Shown: positions 35,506 through 44,481 of the stretch, piece by piece
Position numbering within the stretch: the stretch's first letter is position 1
How the letters are laid out: each line of letters starts with the position of its first letter
From: Chungangia koreensis
GTDB taxonomy: Bacteria; Bacillota; Bacilli; Bacillales_A; Planococcaceae
Direction of reading: 5' to 3'
Assembly (NCBI RefSeq): GCF_042651785.1
Contig: NZ_JBHSEC010000001.1
Span: 1-64,000 of the forward strand
Length of the DNA stretch: 64,000 nucleotides
Made by a program: the position numbers and the translations under genes
Notes under the pieces: model-generated
What the model was told of the DNA's origin: nothing
What the model saw: only the letters and a program-made list of their open reading frames with translations
Database searches by the model: none

Positions 35506-35796
35506 ATGTACTTTTTATTCTTTTGTTTGTTGTCGATTTTTTGGATTGCTGCAGGTATATATACGTTAAGGCATCAAACTATTAGACTCTTTACAAAGGT
35601 TAATTTGTCTGATGAAGAAGTGAGGAGCCGGGCTGTCCGCAGAATCGGGATTCTGTATATCGCTTCCGGTGCGGGGCTGATGTTAGCAACTCTCCTATAT
35701 TTCCTGACGCCTATGAGCAGCCAACCGTTCATCCTGTTCTTCTGTATATTTGGGACAATTGAGATTATGCTTCGTATTGATTTAAACAGTTACTAA
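35506..35796 (+). CDS. Small membrane protein
   Basis: 96 residues with three hydrophobic segments and a polar region (NLSDEEVRSRAVRRIG) between the first two. It starts at an ATG preceded by GGGGTGAGG. It leads a three-gene run (this gene, PH-domain protein, VanZ) with gaps of 13 nt. No family recognised with confidence. Confidence 0.6.
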   Translation: MYFLFFCLLSIFWIAAGIYTLRHQTIRLFTKVNLSDEEVRSRAVRRIGILYIASGAGLMLATLLYFLTPMSSQPFILFFCIFGTIEIMLRIDLNSY

Positions 35797-35809
35797 GGAG
35801 GTCATCGTC

Positions 35810-36244
35810 ATGATATTCCGTTCGAAAGTAGATCGAATTTTTGTCATTACAATTGGAATGGCCATTCTGATTCTTGCCGCGTCCTGCTTCTTTCCATATT
35901 TCCTTGAGGATGAAGTGCCATTACTTGCAGGAGTGATTCTTACATCTACTTTTCTTCTATGCACTGGATTTATCGTTTGGATTTCAATTGATATTCGTTA
36001 CAAGTTGAACGATGATCATTTATTCATAAAAGCTGGACCGATCCGCCGCCGAATTCCGTATAATGAAATCACAAGGGTTTCTCCGAATCGCGATATTTTC
36101 ACTGGGTTCCGAATACTTTCCTCAAGTGATGGACTGGAAGTTTCGTATAAGTCGGCGATTATGGGAGGCGTTAAGATTTCCCCGGAGAATAAGGAGTTAT
36201 TCGTTACTGAATTGAAAAAGAGATGCCCGAATATCAAAAGCTGA
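35810..36244 (+). CDS. Bacterial PH-domain membrane protein
   Basis: 144 residues: two transmembrane helices (about 11-31 and 40-62), then a C-terminal PH-like domain, YKLNDDHLFIKAGPIRRRIPYNEITRV with SSDGLEVSY, as in YdbS/YyaB-type proteins. AAGGAGGTC precedes the ATG. These membrane proteins are of unknown function; some relate to antimicrobial defence. Operon with its neighbours. Confidence 0.78.
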   Translation: MIFRSKVDRIFVITIGMAILILAASCFFPYFLEDEVPLLAGVILTSTFLLCTGFIVWISIDIRYKLNDDHLFIKAGPIRRRIPYNEITRVSPNRDIFTGFRILSSSDGLEVSYKSAIMGGVKISPENKELFVTELKKRCPNIKS

Positions 36245-36257
36245 TTATGGGGGAGTT

Positions 36258-36734
36258 ATGAGGAAACTATTAAAAGCATTTATCGGAATAAGTTTTATAG
36301 TCTATTTGTTTGCATTGGTTGTAATTCTCTTTTTACGGGCCAGAGGACATCACTGGATGGATATTTCACTGTTCGAATACATGGAACGTTCTTCAAATTT
36401 CGTTCCGTTTAAAACGATCCATCAATTTATCACGGCCTACCAAAATAATCGATTGAATACAGAGATCCTCATTGAAAACTTATTTGGAAACTTGATATTG
36501 TTCTGCCCAATGGGACTGTATTTGCCTTTTTACTTTAGAAAGCTTTCTAAAACCTTTTGGTTTTTGCTCGTTATGCTTATATTGTTGTTCATAGTTGAAG
36601 CAACGCAAATCATCACGAGACGGGGCAGCTTCGATATCGATGATTTCATCCTGAATATGATCGGGGCACTGATTGGATTCGGAATTTGGAAGTTTGTGCA
36701 AAAGAAAGTACATACATATTTTAGACGCCGGTAA
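36258..36734 (+). CDS. VanZ-family membrane protein
   Basis: 158 residues with four helices. The family motif region SSNFVPFKTIHQFI, NLFGNLILFCPMGLYLP and the ending EATQIITRRGSFDIDDFILNMIGALIGF define VanZ proteins. They can give slight glycopeptide (teicoplanin) tolerance or handle lipid-linked wall metabolites; no van operon is nearby. A GGGGGAG site precedes the ATG. Confidence 0.88.
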   Translation: MRKLLKAFIGISFIVYLFALVVILFLRARGHHWMDISLFEYMERSSNFVPFKTIHQFITAYQNNRLNTEILIENLFGNLILFCPMGLYLPFYFRKLSKTFWFLLVMLILLFIVEATQIITRRGSFDIDDFILNMIGALIGFGIWKFVQKKVHTYFRRR

Positions 36735-36809
36735 AATGCCAGGCGTTTTTATTTCTCTCTTGTATATTCAGAAAACTTTGTTTATTATAAAAACTGAGAG
36801 GTGATTCAG

Positions 36810-37412
36810 TTGTCAGAAATAGCTACAGTACATTCATTAACAAAGAAAGGGGAAAAAACCCGTCAGCATCTTCTGTCGGTAGCCGAGGGGGTGTTCGGGG
36901 AGAGGGGATACTTTAATGCGTCAATTGTGGACATTACCCAACAGGCAAAGGTGGCACAAGGCACGTTTTATAATTACTTTCCTTCCAAACAGGCGATTTT
37001 CGAGGAGCTGGTCCGAAATATGAGCCACAGTTTCCGCAGTGAAATCCGGGAGGCGATTAAAACAGCGAATAGTTTTGAAGAGTCACAGCGTATTGGCTTC
37101 AGGACCTTCTTTTCATATGTCAAAAATCACCGGAACTTATATAGTATCGTCCAACAAGCAGTATTAGTAGATGAAGAGCTTTATAGATGGTATTACGACC
37201 GTCTGGCTTCCGGGTACATTAAAGGGCTGGAGGAAGCGATCGGCAAAGAGGAAATCAGGAAGTACGATACAGAAACGATTGCGTACTGTCTTATGGGGAT
37301 TAGCCAATTTATCGGGATGCGCTGGGTGTACTGGGAAGATCAGCCCGTTCCTGATCATGTGTTGGAAAATGCAATCGCCTTTATTTTTAATGGATTAAAC
37401 CAAAATAGATGA
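36810..37412 (+). CDS. TetR-family regulator of the acyl-CoA cluster
   Basis: 200 residues. The N-terminal helix-turn-helix (about 10-58) contains RQHLLSVAEGVFGERGYFNASIVDITQQA and GTFYNYFPSKQAIFEEL; the C-terminal part is the ligand-binding domain. GAGAGGTGA is best placed for the TTG at 36810 rather than the GTG at 36801. Nine nt separate it from the ligase gene, so it is cotranscribed and probably autoregulates the cluster in response to an acyl-CoA. Confidence 0.87.
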   Translation: MSEIATVHSLTKKGEKTRQHLLSVAEGVFGERGYFNASIVDITQQAKVAQGTFYNYFPSKQAIFEELVRNMSHSFRSEIREAIKTANSFEESQRIGFRTFFSYVKNHRNLYSIVQQAVLVDEELYRWYYDRLASGYIKGLEEAIGKEEIRKYDTETIAYCLMGISQFIGMRWVYWEDQPVPDHVLENAIAFIFNGLNQNR

Positions 37413-37421
37413 GGTGTGGAA

Positions 37422-38918
37422 ATGAAGGGCATATCCTACTGGATTGAAAAACGCGCCATGATTACACCTAAGAGAATCGCATTAATAGATGAACAACAAC
37501 AGTTAACCTATTTGGAAATGAACAGGTTGGTACATAACTACGCGAGTGTATTGCAGTCGGTTTACGCCATTCAGAAGGGCGACCGAGTTGGAGTCCTTGC
37601 TGGGAATGGCATCGATTATATCATCACGCTATTTGCGGTGGCGAAGCTCAACGCGATTGTGGTACCACTCAATATCCGGTTAACTGCGGATGAACTGACT
37701 TATCAGATTTCGGACAGTGGCCTCCGGACATTCATTGTGGACGATGAGCACTATGATCGTGGGGTAGAGCTGCAGGAAAGAATCCCGTTGAATCTATTGA
37801 CCTTCCAATCCCTCCAGCAGAACACGCCGTCGTTAAGTAATGTTGACGAACCGGACCCACTGGCACCTTACATCATCTGCTATACATCGGGTACAACGGG
37901 CCGTCCAAAAGGAGCGGTGTTGACTCAGGAAAATATGTATTGGAATGCGGTCAATAATTCTTTAGGTCTCGATATCACGTCTAAAGATAAAGTCATTACC
38001 TTGTTGCCGCTCTTCCATATCGGGGGAATTGGCCTGTTCACGTTCCCGACTCTGTTGGCTGGCGGAACAGTCATCGTTCCCGATCGTTTTGATTCCGGTC
38101 AGGCTTTGAACATGATCGAAAAGCATAGAGTCACGATTGTAATGGGTGTTCCTGCAATTCATGATGCCATCCGGAAATCCTCGAACTTTGACCAGACGGA
38201 TCTCTCTTCTGTCCGTTTCTTTTACAACGGAGGAGCACCGTGTCCGGAAGAATTGATCAGATTTTATTTCCAAAAAGGAATACAATTCGGGCAAGGCTAC
38301 GGATTAACTGAGACTTCTCCGACTGTGTTCTTGTTGTCCGAAGAGAATTTTGAAACGAAGATCGGTTCAATCGGGAAACCAGTTTTATTCACTGATATTA
38401 AAATCGTGGACGAGGAAGGAAGAGGAGTAAAAGCGGGAGAAATCGGGGAGCTGTTGGTAAAAGGTCCGAACGTGATCCGGGAGTATTGGAACTTGCCGGA
38501 AGCAACAGCCCAAACCTTCCAGGACGGTTGGTTTGCTACGGGAGATATGGTTAGGCAGGATGATGAAGGGTTTGTCTTCATTGCTGGACGAAAGAAAGAA
38601 ATGATCATTTCTGGTGGGGAAAATATTTACCCGTTAGAAATTGAGCGGGTGCTTTACGAAATGGAAGAGGTGGATGAGGTGGCGGTCATCGGAGCATCTC
38701 ATGAGAAATGGGGAGAGACACCGATTGCTATTGTTGTGATGAAAAGCGGAACCTCACTCACAGACGAGCAGCTCCGTTCCTATTGCGCCTCCAAGTTAGC
38801 TCGCTATAAAGTACCGAGTAAGTTCATTTTTGTAAGCGCTTTACCGAAAAATGCGACAGGTAAAATCGATAAACCATCGTTGAAAAAACACTACACAGAA
38901 GAAGTGATGAAGCTATGA
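37422..38918 (+). CDS. Class I acyl-CoA synthetase (AMP-forming)
   Basis: 498 residues of the ANL superfamily. Motifs: YTSGTTGRPKG (154-164) for phosphate binding, GYGLTETSP, the hinge region GWFATGDMV then GRKKEMIISGGENIYPLEIE, and a C-terminal catalytic Lys in KNATGKIDK. It activates a carboxylic acid to its CoA thioester; medium/long-chain fatty or aromatic acids are typical. Start at the ATG after GAGGTGTGG; a GTG two codons earlier is possible. It overlaps the next gene by 4 nt. Confidence 0.9.
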   Translation: MKGISYWIEKRAMITPKRIALIDEQQQLTYLEMNRLVHNYASVLQSVYAIQKGDRVGVLAGNGIDYIITLFAVAKLNAIVVPLNIRLTADELTYQISDSGLRTFIVDDEHYDRGVELQERIPLNLLTFQSLQQNTPSLSNVDEPDPLAPYIICYTSGTTGRPKGAVLTQENMYWNAVNNSLGLDITSKDKVITLLPLFHIGGIGLFTFPTLLAGGTVIVPDRFDSGQALNMIEKHRVTIVMGVPAIHDAIRKSSNFDQTDLSSVRFFYNGGAPCPEELIRFYFQKGIQFGQGYGLTETSPTVFLLSEENFETKIGSIGKPVLFTDIKIVDEEGRGVKAGEIGELLVKGPNVIREYWNLPEATAQTFQDGWFATGDMVRQDDEGFVFIAGRKKEMIISGGENIYPLEIERVLYEMEEVDEVAVIGASHEKWGETPIAIVVMKSGTSLTDEQLRSYCASKLARYKVPSKFIFVSALPKNATGKIDKPSLKKHYTEEVMKL

Positions 38919-39343
38919 GTAAGTTTTATGTCGGACAGACAGCAAGCTTCAGCCGGACTGTGACGGAAACAGATATTGTCATGTTTGCAGGTTTGAGCGG
39001 TGATTATAATCCGGTGCATGTGGACCAGGAATATGCAGCCGAGACGAGGTTTGGTCAGCGGATTGCACATGGCATGCTGACAGCATCCTTCTTATCGAGA
39101 CTGCTTGGCATGGAGCTCCCGGGCAAAGAATCCGTTTACTTGGAACAATCGCTCAAGTTCACGAAGCCTGTGTTGATCGGGGACACGATTACGGCAACCG
39201 CTGAGATTTTGGCCATTGACTATGAACGATGCATCATCACGCTTTCGACCATCTGCACAAATCAGGATGGAGTCACTGTTCTGAGCGGTGAAGGGAAGAT
39301 GATGATGCCGAGAAAGGAGATGCATGATGGTTCAAATAATTAA
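38915..39343 (+). CDS. MaoC-like (R)-enoyl-CoA hydratase
   Basis: A 142-residue single hot-dog domain. The hydratase catalytic motif GLSGDYNPVHVD supplies D30 and H35, then HGMLTASFLSRLL. Size and motif match PhaJ-type enzymes that convert trans-2-enoyl-CoA into (R)-3-hydroxyacyl-CoA. Its start overlaps the ligase stop (ATGA) and its end overlaps the KAS-like gene by 20 nt, so the three are tightly coupled. Confidence 0.88.
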   Translation: MSKFYVGQTASFSRTVTETDIVMFAGLSGDYNPVHVDQEYAAETRFGQRIAHGMLTASFLSRLLGMELPGKESVYLEQSLKFTKPVLIGDTITATAEILAIDYERCIITLSTICTNQDGVTVLSGEGKMMMPRKEMHDGSNN

Positions 39344-40319
39344 AACGAGTGTCTATTTCCCGCCGGAAGTTGAGACGGCGAGCGATTTGGAAGGTAAGAC
39401 AGGCATTCCCGAACAGGTGATCAAAGAAAAATTCGGCTTGTACGAAAAACATGTGGCCGATTCATCCGAACATGCAGCCGACATGGCGATAAAAGCGGCA
39501 AAACCATTAATGGAAGTGGTCGATCCTCTGGATATCGATGTCATTATCTACTACGGGAGTCCTTATAAGGAATACCAAGTATGGTCATGTGCGACGAAAA
39601 TTCAGCATGAATTGGGCGCAAAAAATGCCTATGCGTTTGAAATGATGAATGTGAGCTCTTGCTTCCCGATCGCTTTGAAGGTTGCGAAGGATATGCTGAC
39701 TGCGGACAAGAACATTCGGAATATTTTACTCGCTGGAGGCTGCAAGGAATCGCAAATCATCGATTATGAAAACCCCCGATCGCGTTTCATGTTCAACTTT
39801 GCTGACGGGGGAGCGGCTGCACTGATTTCAAGGTCTGAAGGAGAATTCGAGATTTTGGATTCATTCATCAAGACGGACGGATCGTTTTATGACGATATTA
39901 AAGTACCTGCAGGAGGCTCTGTTCTACCAGCTTCACACGAAACGGTGGACGACCGATTGCATTCAATTGACGTAAAGGACCCTGCTGATATGAAAGAACG
40001 GCTTGACCCGGTTTCTGTACCGAATTTTGTCCAAGTTGTAAAGGAAGCTGTTAAACGGAGCGGATACAAGACGGAGGATATTAAGCTTTTATTGCCACTT
40101 CATACTAAGAAATCGATGTTCCGTCAATTGCTGGACGGGTTGGATTTAACGGAAGAAGAGGCGATCTACCTCGATCATCATGGTCATATGTCAGCACTCG
40201 ATCCGTGTGTTGGACTAAACTTCTCATCTCAGAAAGACTTGAAAAAAGGGGATATTGTTGTGGCAGTCAGTGCCGGAACCGGCTATACATGGGCTGCCAC
40301 GACGTTAAAAAAACGATAG
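39324..40319 (+). CDS. KAS III/thiolase-fold condensing enzyme-like protein
   Basis: 331 residues of the FabH-like thiolase fold. The nucleophile is C113 in MNVSSCFPIALKVA, and the catalytic His is in LLPLHTKKSMFRQ. Where FabH has GNTSA, this protein reads HHGHMSALDP, so His replaces the active-site Asn. That change suggests altered chemistry (transacylation, hydrolysis or another condensation) rather than standard fatty-acid initiation. It may use the CoA thioesters made by the upstream ligase. Confidence 0.82.
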   Translation: MMVQIIKTSVYFPPEVETASDLEGKTGIPEQVIKEKFGLYEKHVADSSEHAADMAIKAAKPLMEVVDPLDIDVIIYYGSPYKEYQVWSCATKIQHELGAKNAYAFEMMNVSSCFPIALKVAKDMLTADKNIRNILLAGGCKESQIIDYENPRSRFMFNFADGGAAALISRSEGEFEILDSFIKTDGSFYDDIKVPAGGSVLPASHETVDDRLHSIDVKDPADMKERLDPVSVPNFVQVVKEAVKRSGYKTEDIKLLLPLHTKKSMFRQLLDGLDLTEEEAIYLDHHGHMSALDPCVGLNFSSQKDLKKGDIVVAVSAGTGYTWAATTLKKR

Positions 40320-40330
40320 GGGGAGTACTA

Positions 40331-41527
40331 GTGAAAATGTTCAAACGATGGGGTGTAGGTTTGTTGGCAGTTTCCCTGATTCTCAGCGGATGCAGTTCGG
40401 GGAATACCGCGGAAGGAAATGATGATGATCCGATTAAAATCGGTGTCCTTGCTTCCTTGACCGGTGCTTTGGAGTCGTACGGAAAGCAGACGACGCGTGG
40501 ATTCGAGCTTGGGTTGGAATATGCGACTAACGGAACGATGGAAGTGGCCGGCCGAGAAATCCAGTTCATCAAAGAGGATACAGAAACTAAGGCCGAAGTT
40601 GCTGTGCAAAAAGCGACGAAGCTTCTTGAGGAGGACGGGGTGGATTTCCTTGTAGGTTCTTCAAGCTCGGGCGATACACTTGCAGTACTTCCGCTTGCGG
40701 AGGAATATAAGAAAATCATCGTAGTCGAACCTGCTGCGGCCGATACGATTACCGGTTCGGAGTTCAATCCATATGTATTCAGGACAGGCCGGAATTCATC
40801 GCAGGATGCTGTTGCTGGAGCGGCAGCCATTGCGAAAGAGGGCATTAAAATCGCAACTCTTGCACCAGACTACTCATTCGGGCATGACGGGGTAGCTGCT
40901 TTCAAGGAAGCAGCGGAAAAGTTAGGTGCGGAAATAATTCATGAAGAATACGCAGACCAAGCTGCTACAGACTTCACGTCCAATATACAGAAAATTATCG
41001 ACCAAAAGCCTGATTATTTGTATGTAATCTGGGCAGGGGCCAATACACCATGGAACCAGATCGGTGATATGAAAGTACAAGAAAAGGGCATCAAAATCTC
41101 GACTGGTGTTGCCGATTTTGCAACGTTCCCGACACTTGCTCCGCTTGTCGGAATGGAAGGATTCACGGTCTATTATCACGGACTGCCTGACAATGAAGTG
41201 AACGATTGGCTCGTTAAAGAGCATGAGAAACGTTTTGGAGAAGCGCCGGATTTATTCACCCCGGGCGGAATGAGTGCGGCCATTGCAATCGTGGAAGCCT
41301 TGAAGAAAACGGAGGGGGATACGGATTCGGACCTTCTCATTGAAACGATGGAAGGGATGAGTTTCGAAAGTCCGAAAGGGACGATGACCTTCCGACCGGA
41401 AGACCATCAGGCACTTCAGACCCTCTATGCTGTAAAATTAGAGGAGAAGGACGGTTTCGACTATCCGATTCCGGTGCTGACAAGAGAATTGAAACCGGAA
41501 GAGACCGAACCGCCGATTCGGAATTAA
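40331..41527 (+). CDS. Liv-type (branched-chain amino acid family) binding lipoprotein
   Basis: 398 residues from the GTG at 40331, 5 nt after GGGGGAG; the ATG at 40337 is an alternative. The signal peptide ends LILSGC (C21). The mature part is a type I periplasmic-binding fold (Peripla_BP_6): IKIGVLASLTGALESYGKQ, LLEEDGVDFLVGSSSSGDT, FRTGRNSSQDAVAGA. This family binds leucine-like amino acids but also aromatic and aliphatic acids. No permease or ATPase follows, so it is an orphan or uses a transporter encoded elsewhere. Confidence 0.88.
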   Translation: MKMFKRWGVGLLAVSLILSGCSSGNTAEGNDDDPIKIGVLASLTGALESYGKQTTRGFELGLEYATNGTMEVAGREIQFIKEDTETKAEVAVQKATKLLEEDGVDFLVGSSSSGDTLAVLPLAEEYKKIIVVEPAAADTITGSEFNPYVFRTGRNSSQDAVAGAAAIAKEGIKIATLAPDYSFGHDGVAAFKEAAEKLGAEIIHEEYADQAATDFTSNIQKIIDQKPDYLYVIWAGANTPWNQIGDMKVQEKGIKISTGVADFATFPTLAPLVGMEGFTVYYHGLPDNEVNDWLVKEHEKRFGEAPDLFTPGGMSAAIAIVEALKKTEGDTDSDLLIETMEGMSFESPKGTMTFRPEDHQALQTLYAVKLEEKDGFDYPIPVLTRELKPEETEPPIRN

Positions 41528-41591
41528 GGATCATGGACATCATAGGGAGAATCCGATTAGTTTTGATTCACTAATCTAAAATTTGATTCAA

Positions 41592-41626
41592 GCATCCAAT
41601 TATTTTATCAATTGGATGCGTTTTTT
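41592..41626 (+). terminator. Intrinsic terminator, ATCCAAT hairpin family
   Basis: GCATCCAATT (41592-41601) pairs with AATTGGATGC (41610-41619), followed by a T-rich run. It ends the acyl-CoA cluster. The rest of 41627-41855 is AT-rich without a gene I can support. Confidence 0.85.
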
Positions 41627-41855
41627 GTTGTATCGATGTTTTCTGTACTTTTATTGCCTATTGGACTCTTAAAATTGTTGAACAATTCTTCCCAGGATTA
41701 GATTGCTACATTCATTACCGATTGTTTCATTCCTATGATAATTATTAAAAAAGAGCGCATACTGTTCCTTTTGCTTAGGATTAACTTTATAATGCCCACT
41801 ATATGATTTTTAGGGGAAATGAAAATTATGCGTATAGCTTAAGGAGGAAATGTAT

Positions 41856-42584
41856 ATGAAAAAAATGATATTTACCATAATAACCGGTCTAATGGCCGTT
41901 GTTTTAGTAGCATGCGGAGGAAATGAAGAGAGTAAAAAAGCTGAAAATGATGATCAGGCAACAACAGCTGAAAGCGATCAGCAAAAGAAATTAGAAGCAC
42001 AGCACGTCGATGAAAACGAAACTGTAGCTATTGTGAATGATCAAAAGATATTAGGAAGCGAATACAATAGCGCTTTAGCATATATACAGGGACAAATGCA
42101 GCAAATGGGCCAGAATCCTACTTCTAAAGATGCTGCAGAGCAAGTGAAGAAGCACACAATTGACAACTTAATCGGACAAACTCTTCTACTGCAACAGGCT
42201 GATAGCTATACCGCTTCAGAGGCAGAGATAAATAAGCAGCTGGACGAGATGAAAAAACAGTTTAAATCAGAAGAAGAATTCCAAGTGGCTCTTAAACAAT
42301 CCGGTATGAATATGAAAACACTTGAAACTGAAATAGCAAATGATATTAAACTTAATCAGTATATCGAGAAAGAAGTTCCCGTCGGTGAAATAACCGATGA
42401 AGAAATTCAAGAAATGTACAATCAATTTGCCGAACAAGGAAAGAGTAGTGGACAAGAAGTTCCAAAGCTTGAAGAGTTAAAACCACAAATCAAACAATCT
42501 CTTCAACAGCAAAAACAGCAAGAAGGACTTGCCCAACAGGTTGAAGAGCTAAAGAAAAATGCGAAGATTGATATTAAGATTTAA
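41856..42584 (+). CDS. SurA-N-domain lipoprotein lacking a PPIase domain
   Basis: 242 residues from the ATG at 41856, 8 nt after AAGGAGG. Lipobox LVAC (C20), an Asp/Glu/Gln-rich linker, then a SurA/PrsA-type N-terminal chaperone domain: VAIVNDQKILGSEYNSAL, TIDNLIGQTLLLQQA, SEAEINKQLDEMKKQF. The parvulin domain of PrsA is absent and the protein ends in a Lys-rich helix. I infer an extracytoplasmic chaperone or holdase rather than an isomerase. Confidence 0.82.
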   Translation: MKKMIFTIITGLMAVVLVACGGNEESKKAENDDQATTAESDQQKKLEAQHVDENETVAIVNDQKILGSEYNSALAYIQGQMQQMGQNPTSKDAAEQVKKHTIDNLIGQTLLLQQADSYTASEAEINKQLDEMKKQFKSEEEFQVALKQSGMNMKTLETEIANDIKLNQYIEKEVPVGEITDEEIQEMYNQFAEQGKSSGQEVPKLEELKPQIKQSLQQQKQQEGLAQQVEELKKNAKIDIKI

Positions 42585-42728
42585 CGGTCACACACAAATA
42601 TCAACAGTATAAGTGGCTGTTGACTAATGCCCCTTAAGCGAAAGAGGAGATGAATCTCTACAAAATGTAGCATTCATCTTCTTCTATCAATTCATTGCGA
42701 TTCCCACATTCTTTTTTGAAGTCAAATT

Positions 42729-42759
42729 TTGACGCGATTTCTCGATTTTTTTGTATACT
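42729..42759 (+). promoter_or_regulatory. Probable sigma-A promoter of yqeY
   Basis: TTGACG (42729-42734), 19-bp spacer, TATACT (42754-42759), about 30 nt before the ribosome-binding site of the yqeY gene. The spacer is slightly long. Confidence 0.45.
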
Positions 42760-42793
42760 AATAAAAGGAAAACAAAGAAGCGAGGAATTTAAA

Positions 42794-43231
42794 ATGTCTA
42801 AACTAACTGATACGTTAATGGCTGATATGAAGACTGCGATGAAGGAGAAAGACACAGTACGCAAAGGTGTCATTAACTTGATCCGTGCAGGAATTAAGAA
42901 TCAGCAATTGGAATTGAAGCGTGAATTGACGGAGGAAGAGGAAATCCAAATCGTCCAACGTGAATTAAAGCAAACGAAACAATCCCTTGAGGAAGCTGAA
43001 AAAGCGAATCGTGAGGATATCGTAGAGGCAGAGAAAGAAAAAATCACCATCATCGAGCACTACTTGCCGAAGCAATTGTCTAAAGAGGAATTGCTTGAAT
43101 TGATCCAATCTCTTGGAATCGAAAAAGGAACGCCAATGGGTCAAGCAATTGGTCAAGTCATGAAAGAGGTTGCTGGCCGTGCCGAAGGGAAAGTCGTTTC
43201 TGCAACGGTGAAGGAATATTTGAATAGCTAA
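42794..43231 (+). CDS. yqeY: GatB/YqeY domain protein
   Basis: 145 residues from the ATG at 42794; upstream codons in this frame have no ribosome-binding site and cover the promoter. The sequence DTLMADMKTAMKEKDTVRKGVINLI, then IEHYLPKQLSKEEL and the C-terminal GQVMKEVAGRAEGKVVSATVKEYL is the YqeY family, related to the tail domain of GatB. It may support tRNA-dependent amidation. In bacilli it usually follows rpsU; here it stands alone. Confidence 0.93.
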   Translation: MSKLTDTLMADMKTAMKEKDTVRKGVINLIRAGIKNQQLELKRELTEEEEIQIVQRELKQTKQSLEEAEKANREDIVEAEKEKITIIEHYLPKQLSKEELLELIQSLGIEKGTPMGQAIGQVMKEVAGRAEGKVVSATVKEYLNS

Positions 43232-43236
43232 AACGG

Positions 43237-43268
43237 AAGCCGTCCCGAATGCCATGGGGCGGCTTTTC
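43237..43268. terminator. Intrinsic terminator
   Basis: AAGCCGTCCC (43237-43246) pairs with GGGGCGGCTT (43256-43265), followed by T-rich sequence. It lies between convergent yqeY and coaW. Confidence 0.8.
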
Positions 43269-43273
43269 TATCG

Positions 43274-44068
43274 TTACTGCATTGCACCGACCGCTCCCGA
43301 GAATTCCCCATGTTTTAGAAGAATCGAATTTAACCCGTACATATTTGTATAACGTATTACAATATCCTTCATCAACTGATTGTTTGAAAAGGTGGAACCG
43401 ATATAGACGATGGTCTTGGCGTTGAATTGCTGGGCCGCTTGTAAGCTGACAACAGTAATTGTCTCGGCAACCATTCCGACAATCGTTGATGTCAGTTCCT
43501 CATTGGAAAGATTGCCTGAACTTAAGTCACGCAAGTTTCCAAAGTTGCTTGCCGTCAAATCCCCTGGAATCGGTGGTTCCGTCCCTTCATAAATATGATG
43601 GACTTTCAAATCGATTCGGTCCCGCTTGTTACCTGTAGCGAGATTTGATATGTCTTCATATTCATCCAATCCAGTCAAAAGCTTTGCAAGTCCCATGATG
43701 GTCCCGCCACCGACACCCGTTCCGGCTACTCGGACATGCTGACCGCCGTTGATATGATGGATTGAAGTGCCCGTCCCGACATTCGTTAAGATGTAGGAGT
43801 CCTGACTGTGTCCTTCTTCAAGGAGGAGTTGTTGTACGCCACTGATCGTTGCCTCGAACTCGGGAACCATAATTGCATTTGCTTTCAGTAATTGACTAAG
43901 AGCACCAGCCTTCCCACCAGTTATGGCTATATGGGAACTTGCTTGGTCATTCACCCACTCCGCTGCCGCATTCAACTAATTAGCGGGAAACTTTATGTAA
44001 TGTGTTGTATTCATTTGGGAGTAGGCAATCTTAATTAAACTTCCGCCTGCGTCGACTCCGATTCGCAT
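43274..44068 (-). pseudogene. coaW: Type II pantothenate kinase with in-frame TAG
   Basis: The reading frame from an ATG at 44068 gives a 5' end MRIGVDAGGSLIKIAYSQMN typical of staphylococcal CoaW, which holds the ATP phosphate loop. Codon 31 is TAG (43976-43978), after which the frame continues intact to the stop at 43274 with TNVGTGTSIH, GTGVGGGTIMG and EPPIPGDLTASNFG. Without the stop the protein would be about 264 aa, normal for the family. Translation from the TTG just after the TAG would lack the phosphate loop and has no ribosome-binding site. It is therefore a recent pseudogene, a sequencing error or a read-through gene. Confidence 0.85.
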
Positions 44069-44158
44069 ATTATTTCTCATCCCCTAACTTTCCTTCTATT
44101 CTCATGATAAAATACAATGGAATAGAAGGAAAATTTTACAGTTGGGTTGGTGGGACGG

Positions 44159-44479
44159 ATGATTATTGTTACAACGGAAAACGTACCGAATTATGTGGTG
44201 AAAGAAGTGTTGGGCCCGACATTTGGGTTAACAGTCCGAGCAAGAGGACTTGGAAAAGACATCGTAGCTTCTTTAAAGGGTCTCGTCGGCGGGGAGATTA
44301 ACCAGTATACAGAAATGCTCGAAGATGCCCGGAAACAAGCGATGGACCGGATGGTTGCCAACGCAACAGCTATGGGAGCGAATGCTGTTGTTATGATGCG
44401 CTTTGACTCAGGGGAAATTGGCCAAAACATGAGCGAGATCGTAGCTTACGGAACAGCTGTCATTGTTGAGAGGAAGTAG
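44159..44479 (+). CDS. YbjQ/UPF0145-family protein
   Basis: 106 residues from the ATG at 44159 (GGTGGG upstream). The start IIVTTENVPNY, the GLTVRARGLGKDI loop and RMVANATAMGANAVVMMRFDS are diagnostic of the YbjQ family, small pentameric proteins probably binding metal ions or heavy-metal-linked ligands. The exact function is unresolved. A small membrane protein gene follows after 2 nt. Confidence 0.9.
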   Translation: MIIVTTENVPNYVVKEVLGPTFGLTVRARGLGKDIVASLKGLVGGEINQYTEMLEDARKQAMDRMVANATAMGANAVVMMRFDSGEIGQNMSEIVAYGTAVIVERK

Positions 44480-44481
44480 CC

